64,000 nt of DNA. Origin: an uncultured Anaerotruncus sp. (GTDB lineage: Bacteria > Bacillota > Clostridia > Oscillospirales > Ruminococcaceae). Within the stretch, counting starts at the first letter, position 1, and the number at the start of each line of letters is the position of its first letter. The stretch is taken from the NCBI GenBank assembly GCA_944385965.1, contig CALWZG010000030.1, forward strand, positions 1 through 64,000. The letters are read 5' to 3'. The position numbers and the translations under genes are program-made. A model generated the notes under the pieces. That model saw nothing but the letters and a program-made list of their open reading frames with translations. It did not search any database and was not told the origin of the DNA. Below are positions 43,438 to 52,499 of this stretch, one piece after another.

Positions 43438-43489
43438 GTCAGAGGCAGGAGAAATCAGTTTGTCCATCTGCCTCCAATATTTTGAGAAC

Positions 43490-43882
43490 CTAATCGGCCC
43501 TGTCTAAAGAAAGCAGTTTTTCCAAAATCACCTGGTCCGCTGGACAGAACTTGTAGAGAGGGATTTCTGAGGGCTGAATCCACCGCAGGTCATGGTGTTC
43601 CAGCTTTTGGGGAATTCCCTCCGCTATGGAGGCGTGGAATAAGGTCAAATGAACTGTAAGGTCGGGGTAGGTGTGGGTGACCTCCATGAACACCTTTCCC
43701 ACCGTAACGGTGATGCCTAATTCCTCCTCACATTCCCGGACCAGAGCTGCCTCCTTGGATTCCCCTGGTTCCACCTTGCCTCCCACGAATTCCCAAAGCA
43801 GCCCTCTGGCCTTATGGGCTGGTCGCTGGCAAATCAAAAATTTATCCTGTTCCCAAATCAGGGCGGCTACCACTTCGGTCAA
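43490..43882 (-). CDS. Nudix hydrolase, MutT-like
   Basis: 130 aa, TTG start after AAGAAGG. The Nudix box runs from GGKVEPGESKEAA to RECEEELGI, complete in Gly, Glu and REXXEE residues. MutT-like proteins hydrolyse 8-oxo-dGTP to prevent mutations; the N-terminal VVAALIWEQDKFLICQRP is typical of this subgroup. Confidence 0.9.
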   Translation of the reverse strand: MTEVVAALIWEQDKFLICQRPAHKARGLLWEFVGGKVEPGESKEAALVRECEEELGITVTVGKVFMEVTHTYPDLTVHLTLFHASIAEGIPQKLEHHDLRWIQPSEIPLYKFCPADQVILEKLLSLDRAD

Positions 43883-43929
43883 AAAAATACCTTCTTTCTG
43901 GTGGATTTAGATAAATTTGCTTCAGAAGT

Positions 43930-44388
43930 CTATGAGCGCTCCACCCACAGGAAGTAAGCTCCCGCACAATAGGTGTCCTCATAATCCACATGTATGGAAA
44001 AAACGGAGCCTTTCAGGCGCTGATTGCACAGCTCTATTTTGGCTTGCAGATTGTCCTCATCATCTATATCTACATAAACCCCTTCAAGTTCCGGTTCAAT
44101 GGCGCCGAACAAATCAGAGGGAAGCTTTTCCTTAAGAAACGATTGGACTTTTTGAGAAATATCCTCATCATATCCCCCAATCAATAAATTTTCTCCCGAT
44201 ACAGCCCCTTCATAAAGCCAGAAGATAGGTTCCTCTAAAGTGTCTGCCTCAGCGCAGAAGTCCTGAAACTCCTCAAAGCTGTTAACCATCAGCATCAGGT
44301 GCAGAACTTCCCCTTCTTCCTGATAAAGTTGTTTATAGTTTTTCGCCTGGAACAGGGCGTGAATGGCCTGCATTTTTTCGAGATTCAT
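43930..44388 (-). CDS. Unknown cytoplasmic protein
   Basis: 152 aa, ATG after AAGGAAGG. Alpha/beta, acidic, no signal or membrane segment; segments include EEFQDFCAEADTLEEPIFWL and YCAGAYFLWVERS. Not recognised. Upstream of and in line with the Nudix gene, 47 bp apart, so likely co-transcribed. Confidence 0.6.
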   Translation of the reverse strand: MNLEKMQAIHALFQAKNYKQLYQEEGEVLHLMLMVNSFEEFQDFCAEADTLEEPIFWLYEGAVSGENLLIGGYDEDISQKVQSFLKEKLPSDLFGAIEPELEGVYVDIDDEDNLQAKIELCNQRLKGSVFSIHVDYEDTYCAGAYFLWVERS

Positions 44389-44606
44389 AGAATAGACCTT
44401 CCTTTTCGTTTGGGTGTTTTTGAAAGGATACTTTCTCCTAGTATACTGAATTTTTTTATAAAATACAATTGGCTGTTATGGAGAAGAAATCTTAGTCAGC
44501 CTCTGCCCAACATAGATCCCCTGATGTTTCTGAACAAATATTTTTTCTGAAATTTTCAATAGTTTACAAAAATATGATATATATTGCAATATTATATAAA
44601 ATATTG
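44389..44606. other. AT-rich divergent intergenic region
   Basis: About 220 bp between divergent transcripts, very AT-rich near 44560-44606. No coding frame. It should hold the promoter of the minus-strand pair and any regulator site for the sgc-like operon. Confidence 0.4.
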
Positions 44607-44635
44607 TTGACTTTTGAAAATATATTGATTAAAAT
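44607..44635 (+). promoter_or_regulatory. Sigma-A promoter of the sgc-like operon
   Basis: -35 TTGACT (44607-44612), 17-bp spacer, -10 TAAAAT (44630-44635), about 70 bp before the first start codon. Confidence 0.8.
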
Positions 44636-44704
44636 GAAGCCGTAAAAGATATAAAGAGACAAATTGTTTCAAAATATGACAAAAATTGGAAAGGAGCAGG
44701 CAAA

Positions 44705-45802
44705 ATGCGCCAAGAGGAATTAAAGGAACTTTTGGAACAACTGATGGGGCTGCCAGCGCCTTGTGGGTATGAAGAAAAGGTAGCGTTGGTGATGCGGGAC
44801 CTGCTGGCGGATTATACCGGACAGGCGGAAATTGACAGGGCTGGTAATGTGATGGCTACTCTTCCTGGACAGGACCATAAGGCTCCCAGCCTTATGATTT
44901 TTGCCCATATGGACCAATTGGGTTTTATGGTGCGAAAGATAGAGCCGGATGGTCTGATACAGCTGGACCGTATGGGCGGGATTCCAGAAAAAGTGCTTCC
45001 AGGTCTGAAAATCTCCATCCGTGGGATAGATGGAAGCTACATCCCTGGTGTGATAGGGGTAAAGTCCCACCATCAAGCCACCCAGGAGGAGAAATATCGG
45101 GTGGACCCAATCACCAACCTGTTTGTGGATGTAGGTGCTTCCAGTAAGGAAGAAGTACTGGAACGAGGGATTCATGTGGGCTGTCCAGCCATTTACCAGC
45201 CCTCCGCCACCAGCTTGTCGGAGCATCGGGTCAGCGGGACAGCGGCGGATAACCGGGGCGGATGCGCGGTTTTGGCGGCGGTGGCCCAGCAGTTAGCGGG
45301 AAAAAGCCATCGGGCTACCATCCATTTGGTGGGAACCGTTTGGGAGGAATTTAATATTCGGGGGGCGGTATTCGCCGCCAGAAAGCTGAAACCGGACCTG
45401 GCCATCGGGCTGGATGTGGTGATGAGCGGAGACACACCGGATTTACAGGGCCGATATGATTTGGCTTTGGGGAAAGGCCCAGCGGTAGGGCTCTATAATT
45501 TCCATGGGAGAGGGACCCTCAACGGCTGTATTGGGCATCCCGGATTATACCATCTGGCCAGACAGTGCGCTCAGCGGGAGGGGATGCCTCTTCAGGAGTT
45601 CGCCAGCATTGGGATGCTCACCGACACCGCTTATGTACAGATGGAGGGGGGATATGTGGGATGCTTGGACATGGGTTTTCCTGCACGATATACACATACC
45701 CCCATCGAAACGGTGGATATACGGGATTTAAAAGGGTTAGCGGATCTGGTAACCAATATGGCAGTGGGTTTGGGGCCGGATTTTCCCATAAAGAGATATT
45801 AA
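44705..45802 (+). CDS. M42-family metallopeptidase-like protein (SgcX-like)
   Basis: 365 aa, AAAGGAG before ATG. The co-catalytic metal residues are in place: AHMDQLGFM, ADNRGGC (Asp-bridging position), VWEEFNIRGA, a GLDVV segment and YTHTPIE. M42 proteins are aminopeptidases, though several are annotated as endoglucanases and the E. coli sgc operon encodes one, SgcX. Here it opens an operon with a BtpA/SgcQ protein, transketolase, transporter and epimerase genes, so a role in trimming or deacylating an imported sugar derivative is possible. Confidence 0.88.
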   Translation: MRQEELKELLEQLMGLPAPCGYEEKVALVMRDLLADYTGQAEIDRAGNVMATLPGQDHKAPSLMIFAHMDQLGFMVRKIEPDGLIQLDRMGGIPEKVLPGLKISIRGIDGSYIPGVIGVKSHHQATQEEKYRVDPITNLFVDVGASSKEEVLERGIHVGCPAIYQPSATSLSEHRVSGTAADNRGGCAVLAAVAQQLAGKSHRATIHLVGTVWEEFNIRGAVFAARKLKPDLAIGLDVVMSGDTPDLQGRYDLALGKGPAVGLYNFHGRGTLNGCIGHPGLYHLARQCAQREGMPLQEFASIGMLTDTAYVQMEGGYVGCLDMGFPARYTHTPIETVDIRDLKGLADLVTNMAVGLGPDFPIKRY

Positions 45803-45820
45803 AAGTAAGGAGATATGGTC

Positions 45821-46630
45821 ATGAGTACAAAATGGATTCAAGAGTTGTTTGGAACTTCAAAACCCATTATCGCCATGTGTCATCTTCAGGCGATGCCGGG
45901 AGACCCTTATTATGACCCCCAGCGGGGCATGGATTATGTGATTGAGGCGGCCCGCCATGATTTGCGTGGGCTTCAGGAGGGAGGGGTGGACGCGGTAATG
46001 TTCTCCAATGAGTTCAGCCTGCCTTATCTCACCCATGTGAAGCCGGTAACTACTGCGGCTATGGCTCGGGTCATTGGGGAGTTAAAATCCGAAATCCAGG
46101 TTCCCTACGGGGTAAATGTGCTGTGGGACCCTATGGCCTCCATTGATTTGGCGGCGGCCACCGGTGCAAGTTTCATCAGAGAGATTATCTCTGGGGTTTA
46201 CGCCAGTGATTTTGGCCTTTGGGATACCGACACAGGAACCACTGTCCGCCATAAGCAGGAGGTCTGCCGTAAGGATTTGAAATTATTTTTCAACATTGTG
46301 CCGGAGGCGGCCAAATATCTGGGGGGACGGGGAATCACCGAAATTGCTAAAACCACAGTTTTTAACCACCGCCCAGACGCTTTGTGCGTGTCCGGACTTA
46401 CCGCCGGAGCCGAAACCGATTCCCAAACCCTCTGCCAGGTGAAGCAGGTGGTACCGGATACAGCGGTTTTCTGCAATACGGGATGCAGACTGGAAAATGT
46501 GGAACGGCAGCTGGCTTATGCCGATGGGGCAGTGGTAGGTACCACCTTTAAGGTGGACGGAAAATTTGAGAACGGAGTGGACACCAAACGGGTCCGGGCC
46601 TTTATGGATAAGGTGCGGAGCCTGCGCTGA
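45821..46630 (+). CDS. BtpA/SgcQ-family TIM-barrel protein
   Basis: 269 aa. ATG 45821 is 8 bp from AAGGAG; the ATG at 45815 is too close. BtpA-family blocks are PIIAMCHLQAMPGDPYYD, GVDAVMFSNEFSLPY, PYGVNVLWDPMASIDLAAAT, SGLTAGAETDSQTL and VGTTFKVDGKFENGVD. Bacterial SgcQ-type members have unknown activity but sit in sugar operons; the fold and the phosphate-binding style C-terminal VGTTFK suggest a phosphosugar or nucleotide-sugar enzyme. Confidence 0.9.
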   Translation: MSTKWIQELFGTSKPIIAMCHLQAMPGDPYYDPQRGMDYVIEAARHDLRGLQEGGVDAVMFSNEFSLPYLTHVKPVTTAAMARVIGELKSEIQVPYGVNVLWDPMASIDLAAATGASFIREIISGVYASDFGLWDTDTGTTVRHKQEVCRKDLKLFFNIVPEAAKYLGGRGITEIAKTTVFNHRPDALCVSGLTAGAETDSQTLCQVKQVVPDTAVFCNTGCRLENVERQLAYADGAVVGTTFKVDGKFENGVDTKRVRAFMDKVRSLR

Positions 46631-46646
46631 AAGGGGGCTGTGTGTG

Positions 46647-47471
46647 ATGTATGGGGTGGATGCGTTAAAAGAGATGGCTAACACCATCCGATATGACGCC
46701 ATGAAAGCGATTTATACGGTGGGTTCCGGGCATCCGGGAGGAAGCTTGTCCGCTGCGGATATTTTAGCGGTGCTATACTTTCACACTCTGCGGATTGACC
46801 CCCAGCGTCCTAAATGGGAGGATAGGGACCGCTTTTTGCTGAGCAAGGGACATGCAGCGCCTGCTTTGTTCGCTGCCCTGGCCCACAGGGGATTTTTCCC
46901 GCTCCACCATTTGCTTCACCTGCGGCTTCACGATGGGATGCTGCAAGGTACCCCCAACCCCAAGATTCCTGGGGCGGACAGTGTTTCCGGTTCCCTGGGG
47001 CAGAATTTGTCCATGGCAGTGGGGACTGCTTTGGCGGGTCAATTGGATGGCAAGGATTACAAGACCTATGTCCTGCTGGGGGATGGGGAACTGGCTGAGG
47101 GGCAGAACTGGGAAGCGGCCATGCTGGCTTCCGCCCGTAAATTAGGGAATCTGATTGGGATTGTGGATTATAACCAGGTGCAGATGTGCGGTACCGTGGA
47201 GGAGATTCTGCCTCTGGGGGATTTGGCGGCCAAGTTTAAGGCCTTTGGTTGGCAGGTTTATGAAGTGGATGGCCATGACATCCAAAAACTGGTGGAACTG
47301 TTTGACGCTTTGCCCAACCAGCCGGAGGGTGTCCCTAAAATGATTATTGCCCATACGGTGAAGGGTAAAGGGGTTTCCTTTATGGAAGGGCAGGCCGCTT
47401 GGCATGGAGGGGCTCCCAATCAGCAGCAATGGGAACAGATACAAAAGGAATTGGGAGGTGGAAGCTTATGA
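46647..47471 (+). CDS. Transketolase, N-terminal subunit
   Basis: 274 aa, thiamine-diphosphate-binding half of a split transketolase. Blocks: GSGHPGGSLSAADILAVLYF, LLSKGHAAPALFAAL, SGSLGQNLSMAVG and the TPP motif GDGELAEGQNWEAAM with VDYNQ. AAGGGGG precedes ATG 46647; the gene stop and the next start overlap as ATGA, indicating coupled translation. Split transketolases are common in Firmicutes and archaea and often serve dedicated pathways. It transfers two-carbon units between sugar phosphates, or related ketols. Confidence 0.93.
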   Translation: MYGVDALKEMANTIRYDAMKAIYTVGSGHPGGSLSAADILAVLYFHTLRIDPQRPKWEDRDRFLLSKGHAAPALFAALAHRGFFPLHHLLHLRLHDGMLQGTPNPKIPGADSVSGSLGQNLSMAVGTALAGQLDGKDYKTYVLLGDGELAEGQNWEAAMLASARKLGNLIGIVDYNQVQMCGTVEEILPLGDLAAKFKAFGWQVYEVDGHDIQKLVELFDALPNQPEGVPKMIIAHTVKGKGVSFMEGQAAWHGGAPNQQQWEQIQKELGGGSL

Positions 47472-48400
47472 TTGCCAATCGAATCGCTTATGGGGAAACA
47501 CTGACCCAGCTGGCTTTGGAAAATCCCAATCTGTTGATTCTGGACGCGGACGCCTGCAAGTCCACAGGAATTCTCTGCTGCCGGGAGCAGGTGCCAAAGC
47601 AATTCATCCAATGCGGCATTGCGGAACAGAATATGATGGGGGTGGCGGCTGGATTAGCCCTGAATGGAAAAATACCCTTTGTTACCACTTTTGCGGTATT
47701 CACCTGTATGCGGGCGGTGGAGCAGGTACGAAACGCTGTATGTTACGGAAACCTGAATGTGAAGGTAGTGGGGACACACGCAGGACTGGAAACCGGGGGA
47801 GATGGGGGAACCCATCAGGCCATAGAGGACATCGCCATCATGCGGGCATTGCCCAATATGATTGTGCAGGTACCTGCTGATCCTAACGCCACCAGAAAGA
47901 TGACCAGGGAAGCGGCAGCTCATACCGGGCCAGCCTATCTGCGGCTGGGCAAGGACCCTGCGCCGGAGCTGTATTCTTCAGAGGAGGAATTTCCCATAGG
48001 AGGAAGCAAGGTTCTGCGGGAGGGCCAGGATGTAAGCCTGGTGGCCTGCGGGAATATGGTGTGGAGGGCTTTAGAGGCGGCCAAGCTGCTGGAACAGGAA
48101 GGAATTCAAGCCCGTGTCATCGACCTGTATTCCATAAAGCCCATCGACCAGGAGACGCTGCGGAAGGCGGCACAGGAGACCAAGGGGATTGTAACTGTGG
48201 AGGACCACAATATTTATGGCGGTTTAGGTGGGGCTGTGGCGGAAGCGCTGGGTCAGGTCTGTCCGGCCCGGTTGATTCGGCTGGGATTGAAGGATGTGTT
48301 TGGCCGTTCCGGCAACCCGGAACCCCTCTATGAGATGTATCATTTGACCCCAGCGGATATAGCCGCCGCGGCCAAGGAATTGTTATCATCAAAATCCTAG
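47468..48400 (+). CDS. Transketolase, C-terminal subunit
   Basis: 310 aa, carrying the pyrimidine-binding domain with the catalytic Glu in QCGIAEQNMMGVAAGLAL, plus the C-terminal domain (VSLVACGNMVWRALEAAKLL, VEDHNIYGGLGGAVAEAL). GGGAGG precedes ATG 47468, which overlaps the previous stop by four bases. Forms an active enzyme with the preceding gene. Confidence 0.93.
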   Translation: MIANRIAYGETLTQLALENPNLLILDADACKSTGILCCREQVPKQFIQCGIAEQNMMGVAAGLALNGKIPFVTTFAVFTCMRAVEQVRNAVCYGNLNVKVVGTHAGLETGGDGGTHQAIEDIAIMRALPNMIVQVPADPNATRKMTREAAAHTGPAYLRLGKDPAPELYSSEEEFPIGGSKVLREGQDVSLVACGNMVWRALEAAKLLEQEGIQARVIDLYSIKPIDQETLRKAAQETKGIVTVEDHNIYGGLGGAVAEALGQVCPARLIRLGLKDVFGRSGNPEPLYEMYHLTPADIAAAAKELLSSKS

Positions 48401-48423
48401 TCTTTGGAAAGGAGTGTGGACGG

Positions 48424-48942
48424 ATGCGGAAAACCAGCGATTTGGTCATGGGAGTGGTCGCCATGGGGCTGGGATGCTACCTGTTGTTCAGTGATTCCAT
48501 CATTCAGGGCAAGACCCTGTTCAACCCAGAGATTTATTGGAGTCAGGCCGACTCCTATCTGCGGATTTTAGGATTTGTGATGGCCCTTTTGGCCGCCATA
48601 TTGATGCTCCGGTGGCTGTTCACCGGCAGGAAAAGGGAGGAGCCGATTTCCAGTGAGGGAGCGGGAATCTTAAAGTACAGGCTGGATTGGCTGGTGATTT
48701 CCAGCTTCACCTCTCTGATTCTTTATATGATTCTGATTCCATGGATTGGGTTTCTTCCCGCCAGTTTCCTGCTGATTTGGGAGCTGAGTTTTTCCTTCCG
48801 GCTAAAGGAAACAGGACTGGATTGGCATGACCGGAAAAAAACTGCCAAGGCGCTGGTCAGCTGCGGAGTCTATGCTGTTGTGATGGTAAGTATTATGTCT
48901 TTTGTGTTTTCACAGTTTCTCAACGTAACCCTGCCCCAATAG
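48424..48942 (+). CDS. tctB: Tripartite tricarboxylate transporter small membrane subunit TctB
   Basis: 172 aa with four predicted membrane helices (about 5-23, 40-62, 83-105, 145-168). AAAGGAG precedes ATG. Small hydrophobic partner of TctA. Gene order B-C-A is the same as would be read in the second cluster at 57986-61053. Confidence 0.88.
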   Translation: MRKTSDLVMGVVAMGLGCYLLFSDSIIQGKTLFNPEIYWSQADSYLRILGFVMALLAAILMLRWLFTGRKREEPISSEGAGILKYRLDWLVISSFTSLILYMILIPWIGFLPASFLLIWELSFSFRLKETGLDWHDRKKTAKALVSCGVYAVVMVSIMSFVFSQFLNVTLPQ

Positions 48943-48963
48943 ATTATAAGGAGGTCATGAAAA

Positions 48964-50013
48964 ATGAAACGTTTGATAGCTTTGTTGATGGCTCTGTGTA
49001 TGGCGGCTTCTTTGGGGGCCTGCGGTTCGGGACAATCCTCCTCTGCCGCTCAGTCCTCGGAGCCAGTCCAGTCAGCCGATGGGGCTTCCTCATCCCAGAG
49101 CGGGTCCAGCCAGGAAACACAGGAAACAGCGGCGGCGTGGCAGCCTGAAAAACCGGTCCAATGCATTGTTCCCTTCGCGGCAGGGGGCGGCTCGGATATT
49201 CTCACCCGTCTGATTATCCAATACGCTGACATGCCTACCGAGATGGTGGCGGTAAATGTGGATGGCGGTGCCGGCTTGGTAGGCGGACAGCAATGCGCAG
49301 CTGCGGCACCGGATGGGTACACCCTTTTGGCCCATAATCCCATGAATTTGATTTCCCAGGGCTTGACAGGTACCTCAGACCTTTGGGAGCAGCTGACCCT
49401 GTTGGCCTTTGTAGTGGATGACTGGACCATGGTATGCACCAATACCGCTACCGGATGGAAAACTGCTGAAGATTTTATAAATTACGCCAAGGAACATCCT
49501 GGTGAGGTAAAATGGGGCGTGACCGGAACCCCCATTATTATAGCGGACAGCCATCGGGCCATGGAAGGACTGGGAATTGAATGTACCATCGTACCTTATG
49601 ATGGAGGCAATGAGACCCGCACCGCTTTAGCGGGAAATCATATCCAGATTGAGGTGGCCACCTCAGCGGATATTCGCAATGACGTGGAAGCAGGAGAAGT
49701 TATCCCATTGTTCGCCATCGCCCCCAACAGATGCCCCTTTATGGAGGATGTACCCACCCTGTCCGAGCTGGGAGTTCCTGTGGATTCCGGTGCCCCCAGA
49801 GCCTACTTCGCCCCCGCCAACCTGCCGGAGGAGATTGTGGACTATTACGACCAGCTGTTTAAGTCGGTCTGTGAGAACCCGGAATTTGTGGAGGCCTGCG
49901 AAAAGGTTGGAATGGTGGTCCAATATGTGGGTGCAGAAGAAGGCGCCCAGCGGATGAACAATTGGTATGAAAGCCTGAAACCAGTCTTTGAGAAATATGG
50001 ATTATCCGGCTGA
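48964..50013 (+). CDS. tctC: Tripartite tricarboxylate transporter binding lipoprotein TctC
   Basis: 349 aa. Lipoprotein signal with lipobox LGAC (about residues 17-20) and a Ser/Gln-rich linker. The body has the family motifs IVPFAAGGGSDILTRL, VNVDGGAGLVGGQQCAAAAP and DGYTLLAHNP. Ligands of TctC proteins include citrate, aromatic acids and sugar acids; the operon partners favour a sugar acid. A terminator-like hairpin follows at 50029. Confidence 0.93.
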   Translation: MKRLIALLMALCMAASLGACGSGQSSSAAQSSEPVQSADGASSSQSGSSQETQETAAAWQPEKPVQCIVPFAAGGGSDILTRLIIQYADMPTEMVAVNVDGGAGLVGGQQCAAAAPDGYTLLAHNPMNLISQGLTGTSDLWEQLTLLAFVVDDWTMVCTNTATGWKTAEDFINYAKEHPGEVKWGVTGTPIIIADSHRAMEGLGIECTIVPYDGGNETRTALAGNHIQIEVATSADIRNDVEAGEVIPLFAIAPNRCPFMEDVPTLSELGVPVDSGAPRAYFAPANLPEEIVDYYDQLFKSVCENPEFVEACEKVGMVVQYVGAEEGAQRMNNWYESLKPVFEKYGLSG

Positions 50014-50028
50014 GCCGATTTAGGTCAG

Positions 50029-50062
50029 GGAGGCTTTTGCGTTTCCGAAAGCCTCCTGTTTT
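50029..50062 (+). terminator. Intra-operon terminator or attenuator between tctC and tctA
   Basis: GGAGGCTTT (50029-50037) pairs with AAAGCCTCC (50048-50056), then TGTTTTT. Partial readthrough would give more binding protein than permease. Confidence 0.7.
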
Positions 50063-50182
50063 TACAAAGCCCGGCTTGAACCCCTTCTCCCTGAGGGACC
50101 GGCAGGGGTGATGCGGTTTGGCGGTTTTCTGCTCTTGCGGAAAGCTTTACTGGCGGTCCCAGGAAATAAAGGAGGTGTCTTT

Positions 50183-51685
50183 TTGAGTATTTTCGCCCAG
50201 GGCTTTCAGTCCCTGTTAAATGAGCCATTCTCGTTTCTGTTGATGACATTTGGCGTTTTTTTTGGTATAATATTTGGGTGTATACCAGGTTTGACCGCCA
50301 CCTTAGGGGTCATCCTGCTGATTCCGGTGACCTACGCCATGAGCCCGGTGATGGGTTTCTCCATGCTGCTGGGAATTTATGTGGGAGGCATCAGCGGCGG
50401 ACTGATTACCGCTACCCTTTTAAATATTCCAGGAACCCCTTCCTCCATCTTTACCTGCTGGGACGCTTACCCCATGTCAAAAAATGGGCAGCCTGGACAG
50501 GCCCTTTCCATAGGGGTATTCTCCTCTCTGATGGGAGGATTGTTTTCCGCTGTGGCGTTGATTTTTATTGCTCCTCAGCTGGCTAAGGTGGCGCTCCAGT
50601 TTGGAAACTGGGAACTGTTCGGCCTGACCCTGATGGCAATGTGTATCATCGCTGTGATGACCGAGGGAGACCCCCTGCGCAGTTCCGTAGGCCTGGTGTT
50701 TGGCTTGATGCTGGCGTCCATAGGGCTGGATTCCCTGACAGGCCAGCAGCGGCTGACCTTTGGCTCCTGGCAGCTATTGGGCGGGTTGGCCTCCACTTCC
50801 ATCATGATGGGATTGTTTGCCATTACCGAAATTCTCATGCAGACAAGGGAATTGTCTCACCATAAACAGAAGGTGTCCACCAAAGGGATGTCCTTCAAGC
50901 CCCCTGTGAAGGCGCTGAAGGGCTGCTGGCGGACCATGGGGGTGGGAAGCGTGATTGGAACCTTTATCGGTATCCTACCGGCCATTGGTCAGCAGACCGC
51001 CTCCTTGGTGACCTATAATTACGCAAAATCCACCTCAAAAACACCGGAACGGTTTGGAAAGGGAAATCCGGAGGGGATTGTGGCCTCGGAAACCGCCAAT
51101 AACGCTGTATGCGGCGGGGCGCTGATTCCTTTGATAACTTTGGGTATCCCTGGGGATATGACCACAGCAGCCCTTTTGGGCGGTCTGATGATTCATGGCT
51201 TGCAGCCAGGCCCGCTGCTGTTTTCCTCCAATCCCGGTATTATCGGCGCCATCATGCTTATCTTCCTGATGTGCAACCTTGTGATGTATCTGATGGAACT
51301 GGGTCTGATGAGGGTCTTTATCCGGCTGATTGACCTGCCGCGATATCTGCTGTTCCCCTTCATTGTGTTTTGCTGTATTTTGGGGGTTTACGCGTTGAAC
51401 AACCGGATTTTTGATATCTGGGTTCTGTTGGTGTTTGGTTTGCTGGGATATTTATTTACACTGTGCAAGGTCCCTCTTTCCCCAATCATTATGGGGTACC
51501 TGATGGGCAAAACCTTTGAGGTTAACTTCCGCAGGGCTATGATTTCGGCCCAGGGGGATTTTGGGGATTTATTCAACCGCCCAATTGCAGCCCTGTTTCT
51601 GGCAGCTTCCATCTTGTTTGTTTTGGTCCCGGTGGGGCTGCGGATACTGCGCAGGGCAAAAAAGAGCGGCGCTGCGACTATCTAA
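50183..51685 (+). CDS. tctA: Tripartite tricarboxylate transporter large permease TctA
   Basis: 500 aa, about 12 membrane helices. TTG 50183 follows AAAGGAGGTG; upstream in-frame codons lack a site and give an atypical N-terminus. TctA blocks: FGCIPGLTATLGVILLIPV, YVGGISGGLITATLLNIPGT, ALSIGVFSS, IGILPAIGQQTASLVTYN and GGALIPLITLGIPGD. Closely similar to the second TctA at 57986. Confidence 0.94.
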   Translation: MSIFAQGFQSLLNEPFSFLLMTFGVFFGIIFGCIPGLTATLGVILLIPVTYAMSPVMGFSMLLGIYVGGISGGLITATLLNIPGTPSSIFTCWDAYPMSKNGQPGQALSIGVFSSLMGGLFSAVALIFIAPQLAKVALQFGNWELFGLTLMAMCIIAVMTEGDPLRSSVGLVFGLMLASIGLDSLTGQQRLTFGSWQLLGGLASTSIMMGLFAITEILMQTRELSHHKQKVSTKGMSFKPPVKALKGCWRTMGVGSVIGTFIGILPAIGQQTASLVTYNYAKSTSKTPERFGKGNPEGIVASETANNAVCGGALIPLITLGIPGDMTTAALLGGLMIHGLQPGPLLFSSNPGIIGAIMLIFLMCNLVMYLMELGLMRVFIRLIDLPRYLLFPFIVFCCILGVYALNNRIFDIWVLLVFGLLGYLFTLCKVPLSPIIMGYLMGKTFEVNFRRAMISAQGDFGDLFNRPIAALFLAASILFVLVPVGLRILRRAKKSGAATI

Positions 51686-51715
51686 GTTTATTATCAAAAG
51701 TGTGGAGTGTTACGA

Positions 51716-52480
51716 ATGATTAACGCGGAACGTCAAGAGAAAATTAAAGAATATGTTTACGCTAATAAATATGCCAATATCAATGAATTGGCAGAATTAT
51801 TCCAAACCTCCACCGCCACTATCCGCCGCTGCCTCAAGCAGCTGGAGGCGGAGCATGTTGTGGAGATGGTTCGCAATGGAGCGGTTTTGGTTTCTGATGG
51901 TACTACCTTTGAGAAACCCTATTTGGTAAAACGCCAGCAGAATGGGGAGGAGAAACGCAGAATCGCCCAAGCGGCTGCATTATATCTGCATACAGGAGAC
52001 AGTGTGTTTTTGGATTCCAGCTCCACAGTGTTTGAGATGATTGGGTGTCTCAGGAATCTGGAGCGTCTAACTGTATCCACCAATGATGTGATGATTGCTT
52101 CCACCCTCAGTCCATTCACCAACCTGAGCGTTATGGTGATTGGGGGATTGCAGCGGCAGGGATTTTATACTTTGACTGGGTGCTTTGCGGAAAGCTGTAT
52201 GGAACAGGTACATGTGGATTTTGCCTTTTTGGGGGTGGACTCCATCTCTCCCAATGGTCATTTTATGATTACTAACTCGGAAGAAGTGGGCATCAAGCGG
52301 GCAATTCTTTGGTCCGCTAATACGAAGATTGTGCTTTGCGACCACACCAAATTTAACCATACCACTTTTATGAAACTGTGGGAGGCTCAGGACGTGGATT
52401 TGGTGATTACAGGGCGAGAACTGGATGACGCTACCTATGAGGCGTATCAGGAGCTGGGACTAAAGATTCAAAGGGTATAA
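51716..52480 (+). CDS. DeoR-family transcriptional regulator (SgcR-like position)
   Basis: 254 aa. N-terminal winged helix (RQEKIKEYVYANKYANINEL, TSTATIRRCLKQLE) and a C-terminal DeoR sensor domain related to sugar-phosphate isomerases (VFLDSSSTVFEM, VSTNDVMIASTL, FAFLGVDSISPNGHF, CDHTKF). ATG 51716 lies after GGAG. DeoR proteins usually repress their own sugar operon and respond to a phosphorylated sugar intermediate. The gene is inside the operon it probably controls. Confidence 0.92.
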   Translation: MINAERQEKIKEYVYANKYANINELAELFQTSTATIRRCLKQLEAEHVVEMVRNGAVLVSDGTTFEKPYLVKRQQNGEEKRRIAQAAALYLHTGDSVFLDSSSTVFEMIGCLRNLERLTVSTNDVMIASTLSPFTNLSVMVIGGLQRQGFYTLTGCFAESCMEQVHVDFAFLGVDSISPNGHFMITNSEEVGIKRAILWSANTKIVLCDHTKFNHTTFMKLWEAQDVDLVITGRELDDATYEAYQELGLKIQRV

Positions 52481-52499
52481 AGTAGAAGGGACTGGTGCT